A stretch of DNA of 64,000 nucleotides from Rubinisphaera italica (GTDB lineage Bacteria > Planctomycetota > Planctomycetia > Planctomycetales > Planctomycetaceae). How positions within the stretch are numbered: position 1 is the first letter of the stretch; every line of letters begins with the position of its first letter. The notes beneath the pieces are model-generated. The model did no database searches, had not been told where the DNA came from, and saw only the letters and a list, made by a program, of their open reading frames with translations. This document shows, piece after piece, positions 8,818 to 17,691 of this stretch. Position numbers and translations under genes: made by a program. The DNA lies in the NCBI RefSeq assembly GCF_007859715.1, contig NZ_SJPG01000001.1:5746527-5810526 (forward strand). Direction: 5' to 3'.

Positions 8818-8904
8818 CAGGGTGGCGGGGGCGCTCCGTTTCAGCGGAAGCCCCCGATAATTCCGATTCGGGGGCTTCTCTTCGAGAGCGCCCCCGCCAC
8901 CCTG
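8818..8904 (+). repeat. R1 palindromic repeat, copy a (87 bp)
   Basis: The outer stem CAGGGTGGCGGGGGCGCT pairs perfectly with the far end. An inner stem GAAGCCCCCGA pairs with TCGGGGGCTTC. The copy lies between two convergent sulfatase genes and could act as a terminator or barrier. It is the best-preserved of three copies (others at 36524-36610 and 55280-55338). Confidence 0.9.
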
Positions 8905-8955
8905 GTTTTTATCAAATTCGTGAAGGGTTAAGTTTTTGAGTAGTATCAGGTGTTC

Positions 8956-10581
8956 TTACTTTTCCCGATACTCAGGCGTGTGTCTGTTCTGAGATTGCGG
9001 AAACGTATTCCATTCGACGACATTGGTTTCCTGAGCCGTTTTTTGCCACTGGGTTGCAAGTTCAGAGACAATTTTTCGATGCGTTTCTGCGACATCATGC
9101 AATTCACTGCGGTCTTCTTTGAGATTGTAGAGTGACCACGGTTCTTGTCGTCTGGCGACCAGTTTCCAGTCTCCTTTGCGGATCGCTTTGTGTCCTTGAT
9201 GCTCCCAGAATAAAAATTCACGATCCGGGATTTCCTGATTTTCGAACGAGGCTGACAGGCTGACTCCGGGCAGTGATTGAGTTGATTGGTCAGCATATTC
9301 TTGAGGGTACTCGGCCCCGGCAACATCGCAAATTGTGGGAAGCAGGTCTATCACATGACCAATGCTTGCATTTTGAGTGCCAGGGAACTTGACACCATTA
9401 GGCCAATGGACAATCAGCGGCGTGGCAATGCCTCCTTCATAGGTCCACATTTTATGTTCGCGGAAGGGAGTATTGGCCGCATTCGACCAGCCGACTTCGA
9501 GGCAGCGATACGATTCACGCGAACCGGGAGCAGCGCCAGGTTGGTGACCATCACCCCGAACGATGTATTCTGCGCTGGAACCATTATCTGACAGAACGAA
9601 GATCAGGGTATTTTGAAAAGCGTTCATTTCTTTGAGCTGATTTACAATTCGACCAACGCCAACATCAATTCGATCGATCATGGCTGCATAAGTCGCCATG
9701 CGGGAGTCCCATTCGATTTGCTCTTCTTTCGAAAGAGTCTCCCAGGCAACCGCTGCAGGGTCGCGATCGGACAATTTGCAATTGAGCAATCCAGAGTCGA
9801 GCTGCTTCTGGTGTCGCCTGATGCGAAGCTCATCCCAACCCATCCGATATTTGCCAAGATATTTTGCAACATCTTCCGCTTTGGCATGCAGGGGAAAGTG
9901 AGGAGCAGTATGTGCCAGATACAAAAAGAAAGGTTTCTCAGAATCGTTTTGCTGATGTTCTTTGAGACGTCGAATGGCCTGGTCGGTAAATGCAGTCGTG
10001 ACGTAATAATCGGGATCCTGATCACCCGGTCGTTCAATGCGTTGTTTGTCATCGAACAATAATTTCGGATTGTGAAAATTGTCCTGCCGAAGCATCAAAT
10101 AGGAATGATCGTACCCTCGTGCGAGTGGCCAGGTTTCATTATGCAGCGGTCCACGGCTGTTGAGGTGCCACTTGCCGACATGGTAGGTGCGATATCCAAC
10201 TGTCTTGAGGAGTTCGGGAATCATCCGAGCGGATTGTGGAACCACTCCCGTGTATCCAGCGGGAGCATTCGGCCCAAAGTTCATTGCCATGTTGACCTGA
10301 TGAGGATAAAGGCCAGTCATTAAGGCAGCGCGTGTCGGCCAGCATCGAGCGGTGTTGTAGAACTGAGTGAACTTCAAACCATTGTCAGCCAGTGCATCGA
10401 TATTGGGGGTCTCAATTTCGCTGCCGTAGCAACCAAGATCAGAAAATCCCATATCGTCCGCTAAAATCACAACGATGTTAGGTGATGCAGGCTGGGCAAA
10501 TATCGTTCCCGAAAGCGGTGAGAGTCCAACGAAGAAACTGACAAGGAACAGAAATTGGAAATGCTGTTTTAGATTGAGCAT
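8956..10581 (-). CDS. Secreted arylsulfatase-like sulfatase
   Basis: This 541-residue protein has a signal peptide (ending near TIFAQ) and the sulfatase fold: NIVVILADDMGFSDLGCYG with the metal Asp pair, then ARCWPTRAALMTGLYPHQ. The formylglycine cysteine is Cys80, in CWPTR, where the usual serine is threonine. FVLSDNGSSAEY carries the second metal site. The length and the GYDHSY and HQGHKAIRKGDWKLV segments are typical of planctomycete arylsulfatase A-like enzymes. It is convergent with the IDS-like gene across the R1 repeat, so the two are not one operon. No maturase gene is nearby. Substrate unknown. Confidence 0.92.
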   Translation of the reverse strand: MLNLKQHFQFLFLVSFFVGLSPLSGTIFAQPASPNIVVILADDMGFSDLGCYGSEIETPNIDALADNGLKFTQFYNTARCWPTRAALMTGLYPHQVNMAMNFGPNAPAGYTGVVPQSARMIPELLKTVGYRTYHVGKWHLNSRGPLHNETWPLARGYDHSYLMLRQDNFHNPKLLFDDKQRIERPGDQDPDYYVTTAFTDQAIRRLKEHQQNDSEKPFFLYLAHTAPHFPLHAKAEDVAKYLGKYRMGWDELRIRRHQKQLDSGLLNCKLSDRDPAAVAWETLSKEEQIEWDSRMATYAAMIDRIDVGVGRIVNQLKEMNAFQNTLIFVLSDNGSSAEYIVRGDGHQPGAAPGSRESYRCLEVGWSNAANTPFREHKMWTYEGGIATPLIVHWPNGVKFPGTQNASIGHVIDLLPTICDVAGAEYPQEYADQSTQSLPGVSLSASFENQEIPDREFLFWEHQGHKAIRKGDWKLVARRQEPWSLYNLKEDRSELHDVAETHRKIVSELATQWQKTAQETNVVEWNTFPQSQNRHTPEYREK

Positions 10582-10688
10582 GGAGCTTCTTTCCAGTGTT
10601 ATGAGGAAAAGAAAATCGACTTCAGGATTGTAGCACCCTGAAATAGAGAGGCTCCAGTCAGTAAAGCGTTCTGCTTGAAAAAAATGAT

Positions 10689-11060
10689 TCAGAGTTTCCT
10701 CTTGACCGACTGGCTCGAATTCAACCAGTCCTCTAGCGTCATACCCGCTCGTTCAGCAGCCAGTTGATTTCCATGAAGATGACGTTGTGGGATTCGATCT
10801 GTAAACGACTTCTTTTTGATATCAATAGTTTCAACTCCGGTCCACAGCTCAGTAATCATCTCCACAGTACCACCATCTGATTGTATTTTCTTATCACTTG
10901 CGATCAGAAAATAACCGGAAACACCAACCAGAGTCAGCAGGCCAAACAAAATTAGGTCACGTCGGCCTGGCTGATGATTATTGATCAGGGGTTGAGCGGT
11001 TTCGAATTCCTCGAAGAACAGATTTGAATTCGAATCGCTCTCCATCTTATCGACCATCAT
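10689..11060 (-). CDS. Hypothetical single-pass membrane protein
   Basis: This frame has 123 residues from the ATG at 11060, which has a good AAAGGTGG ribosome-binding site; the next ATG at 11057 is equally possible. An acidic N-terminal stretch precedes one transmembrane helix (DLILFGLLTLVGVSGYFLIA, about residues 35-54). A C-terminal part ends ERAGMTLEDWLNSSQSVKRKL. No family was recognised. Upstream in-frame codons back to 11144 are weak starts. It lies behind the sulfatase, with its own promoter space. Confidence 0.5.
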   Translation of the reverse strand: MMVDKMESDSNSNLFFEEFETAQPLINNHQPGRRDLILFGLLTLVGVSGYFLIASDKKIQSDGGTVEMITELWTGVETIDIKKKSFTDRIPQRHLHGNQLAAERAGMTLEDWLNSSQSVKRKL

Positions 11061-11293
11061 TTCCACCTTTGCACGAGTGCAATTGAGGACAATAAAATTC
11101 AAATTTGTGGGGAAATCCACTGTGTAAAACAGAGAAGATTGCATGTTTCACAAAACGACAATTTATTTAAGTTGACACACGAAATCCATTTCGTCCAGAC
11201 CAGCTTCTAAAAGCTTGTAGAAATTAACAAACTCCTTGTTCAAACCACTTTGGGAATTGAATGGCAGGTTCAATGAAATTTTTACTCCTCGTT

Positions 11294-11719
11294 TCAGGCT
11301 TCAATTGAAATCATTTGCACACTCAACTCAAGTGGTTCTCCGGCGAGGGGATGATTGGTATCGAGAGTTGCTTCTTCCTCACCCAGTTGAACAACCCAGG
11401 CATTCACTGCGTACCCCTGAATCGTTGTCGATAATTGATCGCCTTTTTGAATGCCGGACGGAAGGCAACCTCGAGGAACTGTCATCTGGCGTAAGTGGTC
11501 TCGCAACCCAAAACTTTCCTGAGGATCGAGTTTGATGGTTTTCTCCTCGCCCGGCTGCATTCCAATAATTTGTTTGCGGAATAAGGGGAGAAAGTGTTCA
11601 TCAGCCAGATTCATGACCAGCGGTTTTCGCCCCGAAGTGTCTTCAATGACTCCCCCATCACGCGTGCTGGCTCGATAGTGGATAGTGACGGTATCTGTTT
11701 CAATGGCGATCTTCTGCAT
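11294..11719 (-). CDS. FKBP-type peptidyl-prolyl isomerase, SlyD/SlpA-like
   Basis: This 141-residue protein catalyses cis-trans isomerisation of prolyl bonds and acts as a folding chaperone in the cytoplasm. The FKBP core is interrupted by an IF (insert-in-flap) chaperone domain, as in SlyD/SlpA. The signature DTNHPLAGEPLELSVQM is at the C-terminus, and GMQPGEEKTIKLDPQESFG marks the flap. The His-rich metal-binding tail of SlyD is absent, making it SlpA-like. The ATG at 11719 has GGAG 10 bp upstream; a longer frame to 11782 lacks support. It is monocistronic. Confidence 0.88.
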   Translation of the reverse strand: MQKIAIETDTVTIHYRASTRDGGVIEDTSGRKPLVMNLADEHFLPLFRKQIIGMQPGEEKTIKLDPQESFGLRDHLRQMTVPRGCLPSGIQKGDQLSTTIQGYAVNAWVVQLGEEEATLDTNHPLAGEPLELSVQMISIEA

Positions 11720-12358
11720 AAAATTCACTCCAGAGTTCCTCATAGGACCGTACCGGTCGCAAGTATTGTACGAGAGATTCAATTTGTATTTGCAGCTATT
11801 GCGGCAGCAATGTCAATGTATTGCTCCGAGTTGCTTCTGTGCCTGAGAATTACGATAATCAATGGATGCAGATTGTATCAATTGTGCCGATTCTCAAACT
11901 TAGCGTAGGTTAGGTTCTAGTCAGAAGTTTGAAATTGGAGAGTTTTTGAAAAAAAAGATCGCATCCCGCTGTCGACTCAGTCATGATTGACAATGAAAGT
12001 TTTATTGCTAGCCGCTGAAAACATGTGTTGCTTTCCTGCCTCACGATTTTGATTTTTGATGCAATAACAGAACCTCATTCTTCGTCTTCGCTTGGAGGAT
12101 ATTTGAATAAACTCCTGATATACAGGCATATGACTGCTTGTGTGCAGGTCACGAGATTATTTGCAATCACTTGGCGCAATATGTGCCACAGAGTAAGTGA
12201 CATATTGATTGAACGAGAAGTCCAGAGCGACTGAACACAGTTTACACCAATGACATTATTTTTGGGACGATGAGGCCAGGGACCAGCCTCGTGATACGGG
12301 ATACAAATAACTGGAAGGATTCACAGCGAGTCGTTTCGTACTCGGGGATGGAAAAAGT
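11720..12358. other. Intergenic region between divergent genes
   Basis: This 640-bp stretch separates the leftward isomerase gene from the rightward kinase gene. It is AT-rich and must hold both promoters. Short open frames here lack a ribosome-binding site and resemble no family. No repeat or RNA gene was seen. Confidence 0.5.
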
Positions 12359-13903
12359 ATGGCGCTGAAGTTGACCGCTGACTCATACATGGCTGGTGTT
12401 CGCGCCAGTGGATTAGTCGAACAGAAACTGTTGGACAATACACTGGCTGAGCTGAAACGTCATGGCCGAAAACTGGATGATGCGGATGACATTTCCAGCG
12501 AGTTCCTCAAACGGGGACTGATTACCGAATGGCAGGCCGAGAAACTGTTGCAAGGACGGCACAAAGGTTTCGTCCTCGGACGTTATAAGCTGATGAATCT
12601 TCTTGGCCGCGGCGAAATGAGTGCCGTCTACATGGCTGAACATATCGCCATGCAGCGAAAGTGCGCCATTAAAGTGCTTCCTGCGAACCGCGTGAAAGAT
12701 ACTTCCTATCTGGGGCGATTTCAGCGGGAAGCCCGAGCGGTCGCCACTCTGGATCATCCGAACATTGTCCGTGCTTACGATGTGGATCAGCAAAACGAAG
12801 GGGGAGCTGAAATTCACTTCCTGGTCATGGAATATGTCGAAGGCCAGAGCATCGAAAAGCTGGTCAACAGCAAAGGACCAATGCCATTCGTCGAAATCGC
12901 TGACATCATTCGTCAAGCTGCCGAAGGGCTATTCCATGCTCACAATGCTGGCCTTGTGCATCGAGACATCAAGCCCGGCAACCTGCTGGTCAGTCAAAAT
13001 GGAACTGTTAAGTTACTCGATCTCGGGCTGGCTCGATTTTTCAAAGAAGACGGGGAAGAATCGCTAACGATTAAGCATGATGAAAAAGTCCTCGGAACAG
13101 CTGATTATCTGGCTCCTGAGCAGGCCGTCGACAGCCACAATGTCGACCAGCGGGGAGACATTTACAGCCTGGGATGCACGTTCTATTTTGCATTGACCGG
13201 TCATCCTCCTTTTACTGACGGAACCCTTGTACAACGTTTGCTCGCTCATCAGACACGTCAGCCCCCTTCGATTAAGGTCGATCGTCCGGACATTCCAGAC
13301 AGCCTGCTGGCAATCGTCGAAAAAATGATGGCCAAGAAACGGGAAGATCGCTATCAAACGGCTCGCGAATTGGCCGATGATCTCACTCGCTGGCTCGGTC
13401 AAAACGGCAGTGATGACTGGAAACAGAAAAATATCCATCTGATCAGCATGTTGTATGGGACAGAACATGCTCGGGGCATGATGAACGCAGATCAACCGGC
13501 AGAGAAAAAGCCAAGCGTGAGTGATGAAGTTCGCCGGCGAAACAATATTCGACCAAAAGAACGCTCGCTGGAGGACTCCACACTCAGTCAGGCAAATACT
13601 TCTGCTCGACCACAACGTCGACCAGCTTCAGAGGGAGGCCCCAAACGCCGCCGTCCCATGCCTGCAAAAGGTTCGGTTGCCGGTCGCAATGTCGCACATA
13701 CGGCCAAGCGTCAACTGGCTGAAGCCAAGGCTGTCAAAAATGAACTTCCCTGGGTTTTGATTATTATTGCTCTGGTCCTACTGACGATTGCGATCACATT
13801 TGGCGTTGCTTACTGGATGTTCTCCGGCAATAACACACCTAAAACGACATCGACTCAAACGATTGAGACGGTTATAGCGACCACTTCGAATCGAAACGTA
13901 TGA
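12359..13903 (+). CDS. Ser/Thr protein kinase with C-terminal transmembrane anchor
   Basis: This 514-residue kinase has a planctomycete-type N-terminal region (about 1-70) before the catalytic domain (about 74-340). The ATP lysine is Lys105 (CAIKVL) and the alpha-C glutamate lies in FQREA. HRDIKPGN begins at 201. The activation segment starts DLG (221-223) rather than DFG, and the glycine loop GRGEMSAVY lacks the third glycine. APEQ follows in SADYLAPEQ-type position. A basic, Arg/Pro-rich linker leads to one transmembrane helix (about 465-488) and a short external tail with no sensor domain. It would phosphorylate Ser/Thr of cytoplasmic proteins. Targets are unknown. Confidence 0.9.
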   Translation: MALKLTADSYMAGVRASGLVEQKLLDNTLAELKRHGRKLDDADDISSEFLKRGLITEWQAEKLLQGRHKGFVLGRYKLMNLLGRGEMSAVYMAEHIAMQRKCAIKVLPANRVKDTSYLGRFQREARAVATLDHPNIVRAYDVDQQNEGGAEIHFLVMEYVEGQSIEKLVNSKGPMPFVEIADIIRQAAEGLFHAHNAGLVHRDIKPGNLLVSQNGTVKLLDLGLARFFKEDGEESLTIKHDEKVLGTADYLAPEQAVDSHNVDQRGDIYSLGCTFYFALTGHPPFTDGTLVQRLLAHQTRQPPSIKVDRPDIPDSLLAIVEKMMAKKREDRYQTARELADDLTRWLGQNGSDDWKQKNIHLISMLYGTEHARGMMNADQPAEKKPSVSDEVRRRNNIRPKERSLEDSTLSQANTSARPQRRPASEGGPKRRRPMPAKGSVAGRNVAHTAKRQLAEAKAVKNELPWVLIIIALVLLTIAITFGVAYWMFSGNNTPKTTSTQTIETVIATTSNRNV

Positions 13904-14160
13904 TCTTCTCTCTTTCGAGGGAAAGCGAGTTGCTCAAATTCTGTTTTCAAGCTTCAATTGCGTTATCAGCAATGATGCCAAACGGCAACACATCGCAAAC
14001 GATGTTGCCGATAAGCCACTTGGCTGCCGGGCGGCTGGTCTCTCTTTGTTTTGTCGGTGTCGGATTGAGTGCATTCGTGTTGCGAACGAATCCTCAATCG
14101 CGTGCGACCCGCCAAGCGCGGCATTGCAACCCGCGTCGTACAGGAATTACCGGACGTGCG
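13904..14160. other. Intergenic region downstream of the kinase
   Basis: No convincing gene was found. A short frame beginning at the kinase stop (13900) has no family match. Bases about 14095-14160 are distinctly GC-rich compared with the flanks and lead directly into the hairpin and T-run at 14161-14199, so a structured transcript end or small RNA is possible. Confidence 0.4.
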
Positions 14161-14199
14161 CACGAACGGCCCGTGTCTCTGACACGCGGTCGTTTTTTT
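14161..14199 (+). terminator. Likely intrinsic terminator for the kinase transcript
   Basis: CGTGTC and GACACG form a 6-bp stem around TCT, extended imperfectly by ACGA/TCGT, and are followed by seven T residues. It is about 260 bp after the kinase stop. Confidence 0.5.
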
Positions 14200-14246
14200 A
14201 TGCGCCAATTTCATTTACTTCGTTAAATTGACTCTCATAAAACATA

Positions 14247-14281
14247 AGAAAAAAGCCGCAACTCAATCAAGAATGCGGCTT
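14247..14281 (-). terminator. Intrinsic terminator for the DUF1559 gene
   Basis: On the minus strand AAAGCCGCA pairs with TGCGGCTTT, with a T-run after it (TTTTTTCTT). It lies about 135 bp past the DUF1559 stop. Confidence 0.7.
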
Positions 14282-14413
14282 TGCATGAGACAACTTTTCA
14301 AATGAAAAACGGAACCATCCAGCTGTTGCAGAGGTCGTAAGATCTCGCGATTTCAACTTAGCCATTTTTAAATGATTTTGCAGTTCATTTTTGAATCTGC
14401 TGTAGATCGGGTA

Positions 14414-15454
14414 TTAAAATTCGCCGATGACTTTTCCGTCGTTCCGGACGCTCAAATTATGCCATGTGCCCAGGTCGATGTTTTCGCTGATGCTACGGAC
14501 CGACCCGTCCATCAGTTGTGCGTTGACGGTTCCCTTATGATAGGAACGAGATGTCACAACTGCATACGTCGGATCCGTACAGGCTTTGGCTTCACGACAG
14601 TTTGTGAAATCTCCATCAGGGGCAGTCGTTCCTCCACCAGAAACCTGCACCGTAGTGTTGGGTGTGAATGTTGAAGTGAAGCCAGTCTGATGAACTCGCC
14701 CATCAACCCATTCCGTGTGCCCACTGCTACCGTCTGCTCCAAATCCACCACCAGTTTTCAGATCTTCTCCATCCCATGTGGTTAAATTCGGGACAGAGGG
14801 CATCGGTTCGCTCGTCGAAGTGATTGGTGCACTGCCGCTTGCAGATGATCTCACGTAAGGAGAGAACGCTTTAACTTCTGCAAAAGAAATCGTATTGGTC
14901 AAGCCATCTGTAAAATCCCGATCAGCCCAGCTGCTGTTTGGTGCAAATGCTCCGTTCCCTTTGCTGAAATTGCTGTTGTTCCAGACAAACCAAGGGCCAG
15001 CGTTATAGCCATAGGATGTGGGGTAATGGGTGTTGGATCTTGGCTTATCGCCAATATCTGAAGGGCATAAATAGATTGCGACGCGAACATTTGCAGGAGG
15101 CGCTCCGCTCTCATCATAAGAATCCTCGAAGTCTGCGAGGTCGTAAAGTGAGGCTTGCTCCACAAATGGCATGATGCGAGCATGAATCGACCATTGTCCG
15201 CCGGGAGTTCCAGCCTGGTCCATACAGATTGCAGGCGGGAAAACGGTATAGGTATCCAGATAATTATGGAGTGCCAGGCCGATTTGCTTCAGATTATTTT
15301 TACACGAACTTCGACGAGCCGCCTCACGCGCCTGCTGGACAGCTGGAAGTAATAATGCCACCAGAATAGCGATGATCGCGATGACTACTAGCAATTCGAT
15401 AAGAGTAAAAGCTTTCCGAATGGTAAACACGCTACGATTAGGTGAGTTGTTCAT
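14414..15454 (-). CDS. DUF1559 protein with type II/IV prepilin-like N-terminus
   Basis: This 346-residue protein belongs to the DUF1559 family, which is hugely expanded in Planctomycetota. The N-terminus has a prepilin cleavage/methylation motif ([18 protein letters not shown]) followed by the usual [20 protein letters not shown]. The C-terminus has the family ending with [13 protein letters not shown]. It is probably exported and processed like a pseudopilin. The role of the family is not established; surface structures are suspected. The ATG at 15454 follows GAGG; upstream codons to 15490 are weaker. It has its own terminator and is convergent with the kinase gene. Confidence 0.9.
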   Translation of the reverse strand: MNNSPNRSVFTIRKAFTLIELLVVIAIIAILVALLLPAVQQAREAARRSSCKNNLKQIGLALHNYLDTYTVFPPAICMDQAGTPGGQWSIHARIMPFVEQASLYDLADFEDSYDESGAPPANVRVAIYLCPSDIGDKPRSNTHYPTSYGYNAGPWFVWNNSNFSKGNGAFAPNSSWADRDFTDGLTNTISFAEVKAFSPYVRSSASGSAPITSTSEPMPSVPNLTTWDGEDLKTGGGFGADGSSGHTEWVDGRVHQTGFTSTFTPNTTVQVSGGGTTAPDGDFTNCREAKACTDPTYAVVTSRSYHKGTVNAQLMDGSVRSISENIDLGTWHNLSVRNDGKVIGEF

Positions 15455-15753
15455 TGAAACCTCAGGAGTGGCACGTGGCAATATTGGCATTGAGACTCAG
15501 TCTCAGGGCTTTCAGTATACTTATTGAACATTCTATGTCAAACCTGCTCGAAATAAGTGAGAAAAGAATTCTCAGAATTTGACGACGAAACGATGCGGAA
15601 TGAACCCAACCGGCAGGTGAAATGTTTAATAACACCTTTTTATTTAAGGACTTAGGGATTTCTCTGGGATTCGGACATCATCTGGATTCATTGAGCCTTT
15701 CCATGCTAAACTCCCAGGAATATTCATCATTAAAATTATAGGGGGAGTTTCTC

Positions 15754-16776
15754 ATTCATAAAAATAAATGGTTTCAACTGATAATTGGCATTTTCGTCAC
15801 AGCTCTTTGCCTGTGGTGGGCTGTGCGGGACGTTAACTGGTCAGAAGTTGGCCAGCAGTTCTCGAAAGCCAGATACGAGAGTGTGCCAGTGTATGTTTTT
15901 TTTCTAGGCCTGTTTTTCGCATTCAAAACGATCCGCTGGGCTTGGCTGTTAAAGCCGGTGAAGTTCCTGAAACCAGGTAAAGTCCTCGGGCCGCTAATGG
16001 TCGGATTTATGGGGAATAATATCCTGCCTGCCCATCTCGGTGAGTTCTTTCGAGTCTTCCTGCTCTCCCGACAGGAAAAAATCGCTGCTGGAGCCGTGCT
16101 CTCCAGTGTCGCCATAGAACGTGTACTGGATATTATTGCCGTTTTACTACTGGTTGGTGTTGGCATGCTGGCCGTAAAGGATGTACCAACTGCGATATCC
16201 ACAGGATTTTTCTATGTCGGACTGATCGCACTGGCGATGGTTGTGGTTTTGGCTTTAGCGGTGATATTTATTCAGCCAGCTGTTTCCCTGGCCTGCTGGT
16301 TGATACATCGACTTCCCGTAAAAAGCACCTGGAAAGGTCATCTTGAAGAGCTGATTCGTGCAGCCGCTGCTGGTGCCAGTGTGTTACGGGATGGAAAGCT
16401 TCTGGTGCTGTTAATGACCAACTCTGCTCTGCAGTGGAGTTTCAACTGTGCAATGATTGCCGTTTCGCTCTGGAGTTTTGGGATCCATGTGCCGTTCTCT
16501 GCAACATTGATTCTGCTCGGTGTCCTCGTTTTCGCGGTGACGATCCCTTCTTCCCCCGGTTTTTTTGGTGCGATTCAGGTCGCTTTTGTCGAAACTTTAA
16601 AAATCTTTGGTGTGCCAGCCTCCACGGCTTTTGCCGCTTCGATTTACTATCATCTAATTCAGTATGTCCTCGTGACAGCAGTCGGTTTCTGGTTCCTGGG
16701 GCAATCCGGATTCTCCCTCTCCCGCTTACAGGATGGTGCAGAACATATCGAAGAGCAGGAGCTGGAAGTCAGTTGA
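15754..16776 (+). CDS. YbhN-like flippase-family membrane protein (probable ATT start)
   Basis: This protein belongs to the lysylphosphatidylglycerol synthase transmembrane / YbhN family (polytopic, about 8 helices), members of which move lipids or lipid-linked groups. Family-like features are TIRWAWLLKPV, GNNILPAHLGEFFRVFLLSR and the late GFFGAIQVAF. A GTG at 15823 would delete half of the first helix. The frame is open further upstream and reads HKNKWFQLIIGIFV, with a strong AGGGGGAG ribosome-binding site at 15740-15747, 6 bp before an ATT at 15754. I annotate that rare start. It begins a four-gene membrane cluster. Confidence 0.8.
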   Translation: MHKNKWFQLIIGIFVTALCLWWAVRDVNWSEVGQQFSKARYESVPVYVFFLGLFFAFKTIRWAWLLKPVKFLKPGKVLGPLMVGFMGNNILPAHLGEFFRVFLLSRQEKIAAGAVLSSVAIERVLDIIAVLLLVGVGMLAVKDVPTAISTGFFYVGLIALAMVVVLALAVIFIQPAVSLACWLIHRLPVKSTWKGHLEELIRAAAAGASVLRDGKLLVLLMTNSALQWSFNCAMIAVSLWSFGIHVPFSATLILLGVLVFAVTIPSSPGFFGAIQVAFVETLKIFGVPASTAFAASIYYHLIQYVLVTAVGFWFLGQSGFSLSRLQDGAEHIEEQELEVS

Positions 16777-16864
16777 AAAACTCCTTGTTGACCAGAAGTG
16801 AGCAAAAACTTACATTCTCGATACTGCGGCAGTTTTTCACTCTGAACTTACTTATGTTGCAACC

Positions 16865-16897
16865 GTAAGTTGGGTTAGCGGAACGCGTAACCCAACA
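16865..16897 (-). repeat. R3 hairpin repeat, copy a
   Basis: GTAAGTTGGGTTAGCG and its partner CGCGTAACCCAACA form a near-perfect stem. It is the same GTTGGGTTA...TAACCCAAC element as at 17067-17096 and 25544-25573, in the opposite orientation. Confidence 0.8.
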
Positions 16898-16942
16898 ATT
16901 TTGATTTATACTAGTGGTTTGTTCCGATTAATACTTCGGGTT

Positions 16943-17019
16943 GTGTGCCACAGGCTCCGCCAGCGCAAGTCGAATTAAAGTATAAAGTTACAATGCACTG
17001 GCAAAGCCATTGCCACCCT
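16943..17019 (-). repeat. R2 palindromic repeat, copy a (77 bp)
   Basis: The reverse complement aligns with 25647-25722. Both begin AGGGTGGCA, contain TGCCAGTGC, then CGACTTGC, and end GTGGCACAC. It lies between R3 copies a and b. Confidence 0.8.
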
Positions 17020-17066
17020 GATATTAAAGTAGAACAGAGCATTAGAACTGTGATTTTGAAACACCC

Positions 17067-17096
17067 GTTGGGTTACGCTTCGCTAACCCAACCTAC
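17067..17096 (+). repeat. R3 hairpin repeat, copy b
   Basis: GTTGGGTTACGCTTCGCTAA folds on CCCAACCTAC. It differs from 25544-25573 by one base. It is 91 bp upstream of the ACT-domain gene. Confidence 0.85.
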
Positions 17097-17187
17097 ATTT
17101 TGGCTTGATCAAACTTCGAGTCTCATTCCGTCAGGCAATGCCTGGCCAGCAGCTTTGCGTTTCCTCTGCAATTAAAGCGAGTCCAAC

Positions 17188-17691
17188 ATGAATTATGGAG
17201 AAGATGTTCCGGTCGCGCCGATGACGGCTCGCGGTAAAGGCTGGCCTTGTTTGCGTCAGTTTTGTGTCTTCATGGAAAATCAGGTTGGGCGACTGCACGA
17301 ATTATTTCGTTTGATTGAGCGAAACGAACTGCGAGTCATCGCGATGAGTGTTGTCGACTCGGCTGATTTCTCCACCGTCCGCTTAATGGTCGATGATGCC
17401 GATCGTGCTCGCGAGATTTTTTCACTCTCGAATTTCAACTGGTTCGAAAACGATGTTGTCGGCGTCTGCCTGCCGGACGATCCTCAACCGCTTGTCCGCG
17501 TCTGTCTGGCATTAATGCAAGCCGAACTAAATATCCGCTACACCTATCCCTTACTGTTTCGTCGGGGTGGTCGTGGAGCGATTGCGATTTCCGTTGATGA
17601 TATTGATCAAGCCACGAAAATCCTTAAGGATCGCGGGCTGGAAATCATTACCGAAGACGACCTTAAGGACGATGACAATTACTTCTTCTGA
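17188..17691 (+). CDS. ACT-domain protein
   Basis: This 167-residue cytoplasmic protein contains two ACT-like halves. The first begins LRQFCVFMENQVGRLHELFR and the second LVRVCLALMQAELNIRY followed by AIAISVDDIDQA. ACT domains bind amino acids or other small ligands and regulate metabolic enzymes; no enzyme domain is attached here. The C-terminus is strongly acidic (EDDLKDDDNYFF). The end overlaps the start of the next gene by 20 bp, so the two are translationally coupled. It probably senses a ligand for its neighbours or acts with an unlinked enzyme. The exact family is conserved in planctomycetes but of unknown role. Confidence 0.75.
   Translation: MNYGEDVPVAPMTARGKGWPCLRQFCVFMENQVGRLHELFRLIERNELRVIAMSVVDSADFSTVRLMVDDADRAREIFSLSNFNWFENDVVGVCLPDDPQPLVRVCLALMQAELNIRYTYPLLFRRGGRGAIAISVDDIDQATKILKDRGLEIITEDDLKDDDNYFF

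Noticed and set aside
12025..12234. 69-residue forward frame in the isomerase-kinase gap
   Set aside because: No ribosome-binding site, odd composition, no family.
13900..14226. 108-residue frame after the kinase and the opposite 82-residue frame
   Set aside because: They contain terminator-like hairpins and match no family.
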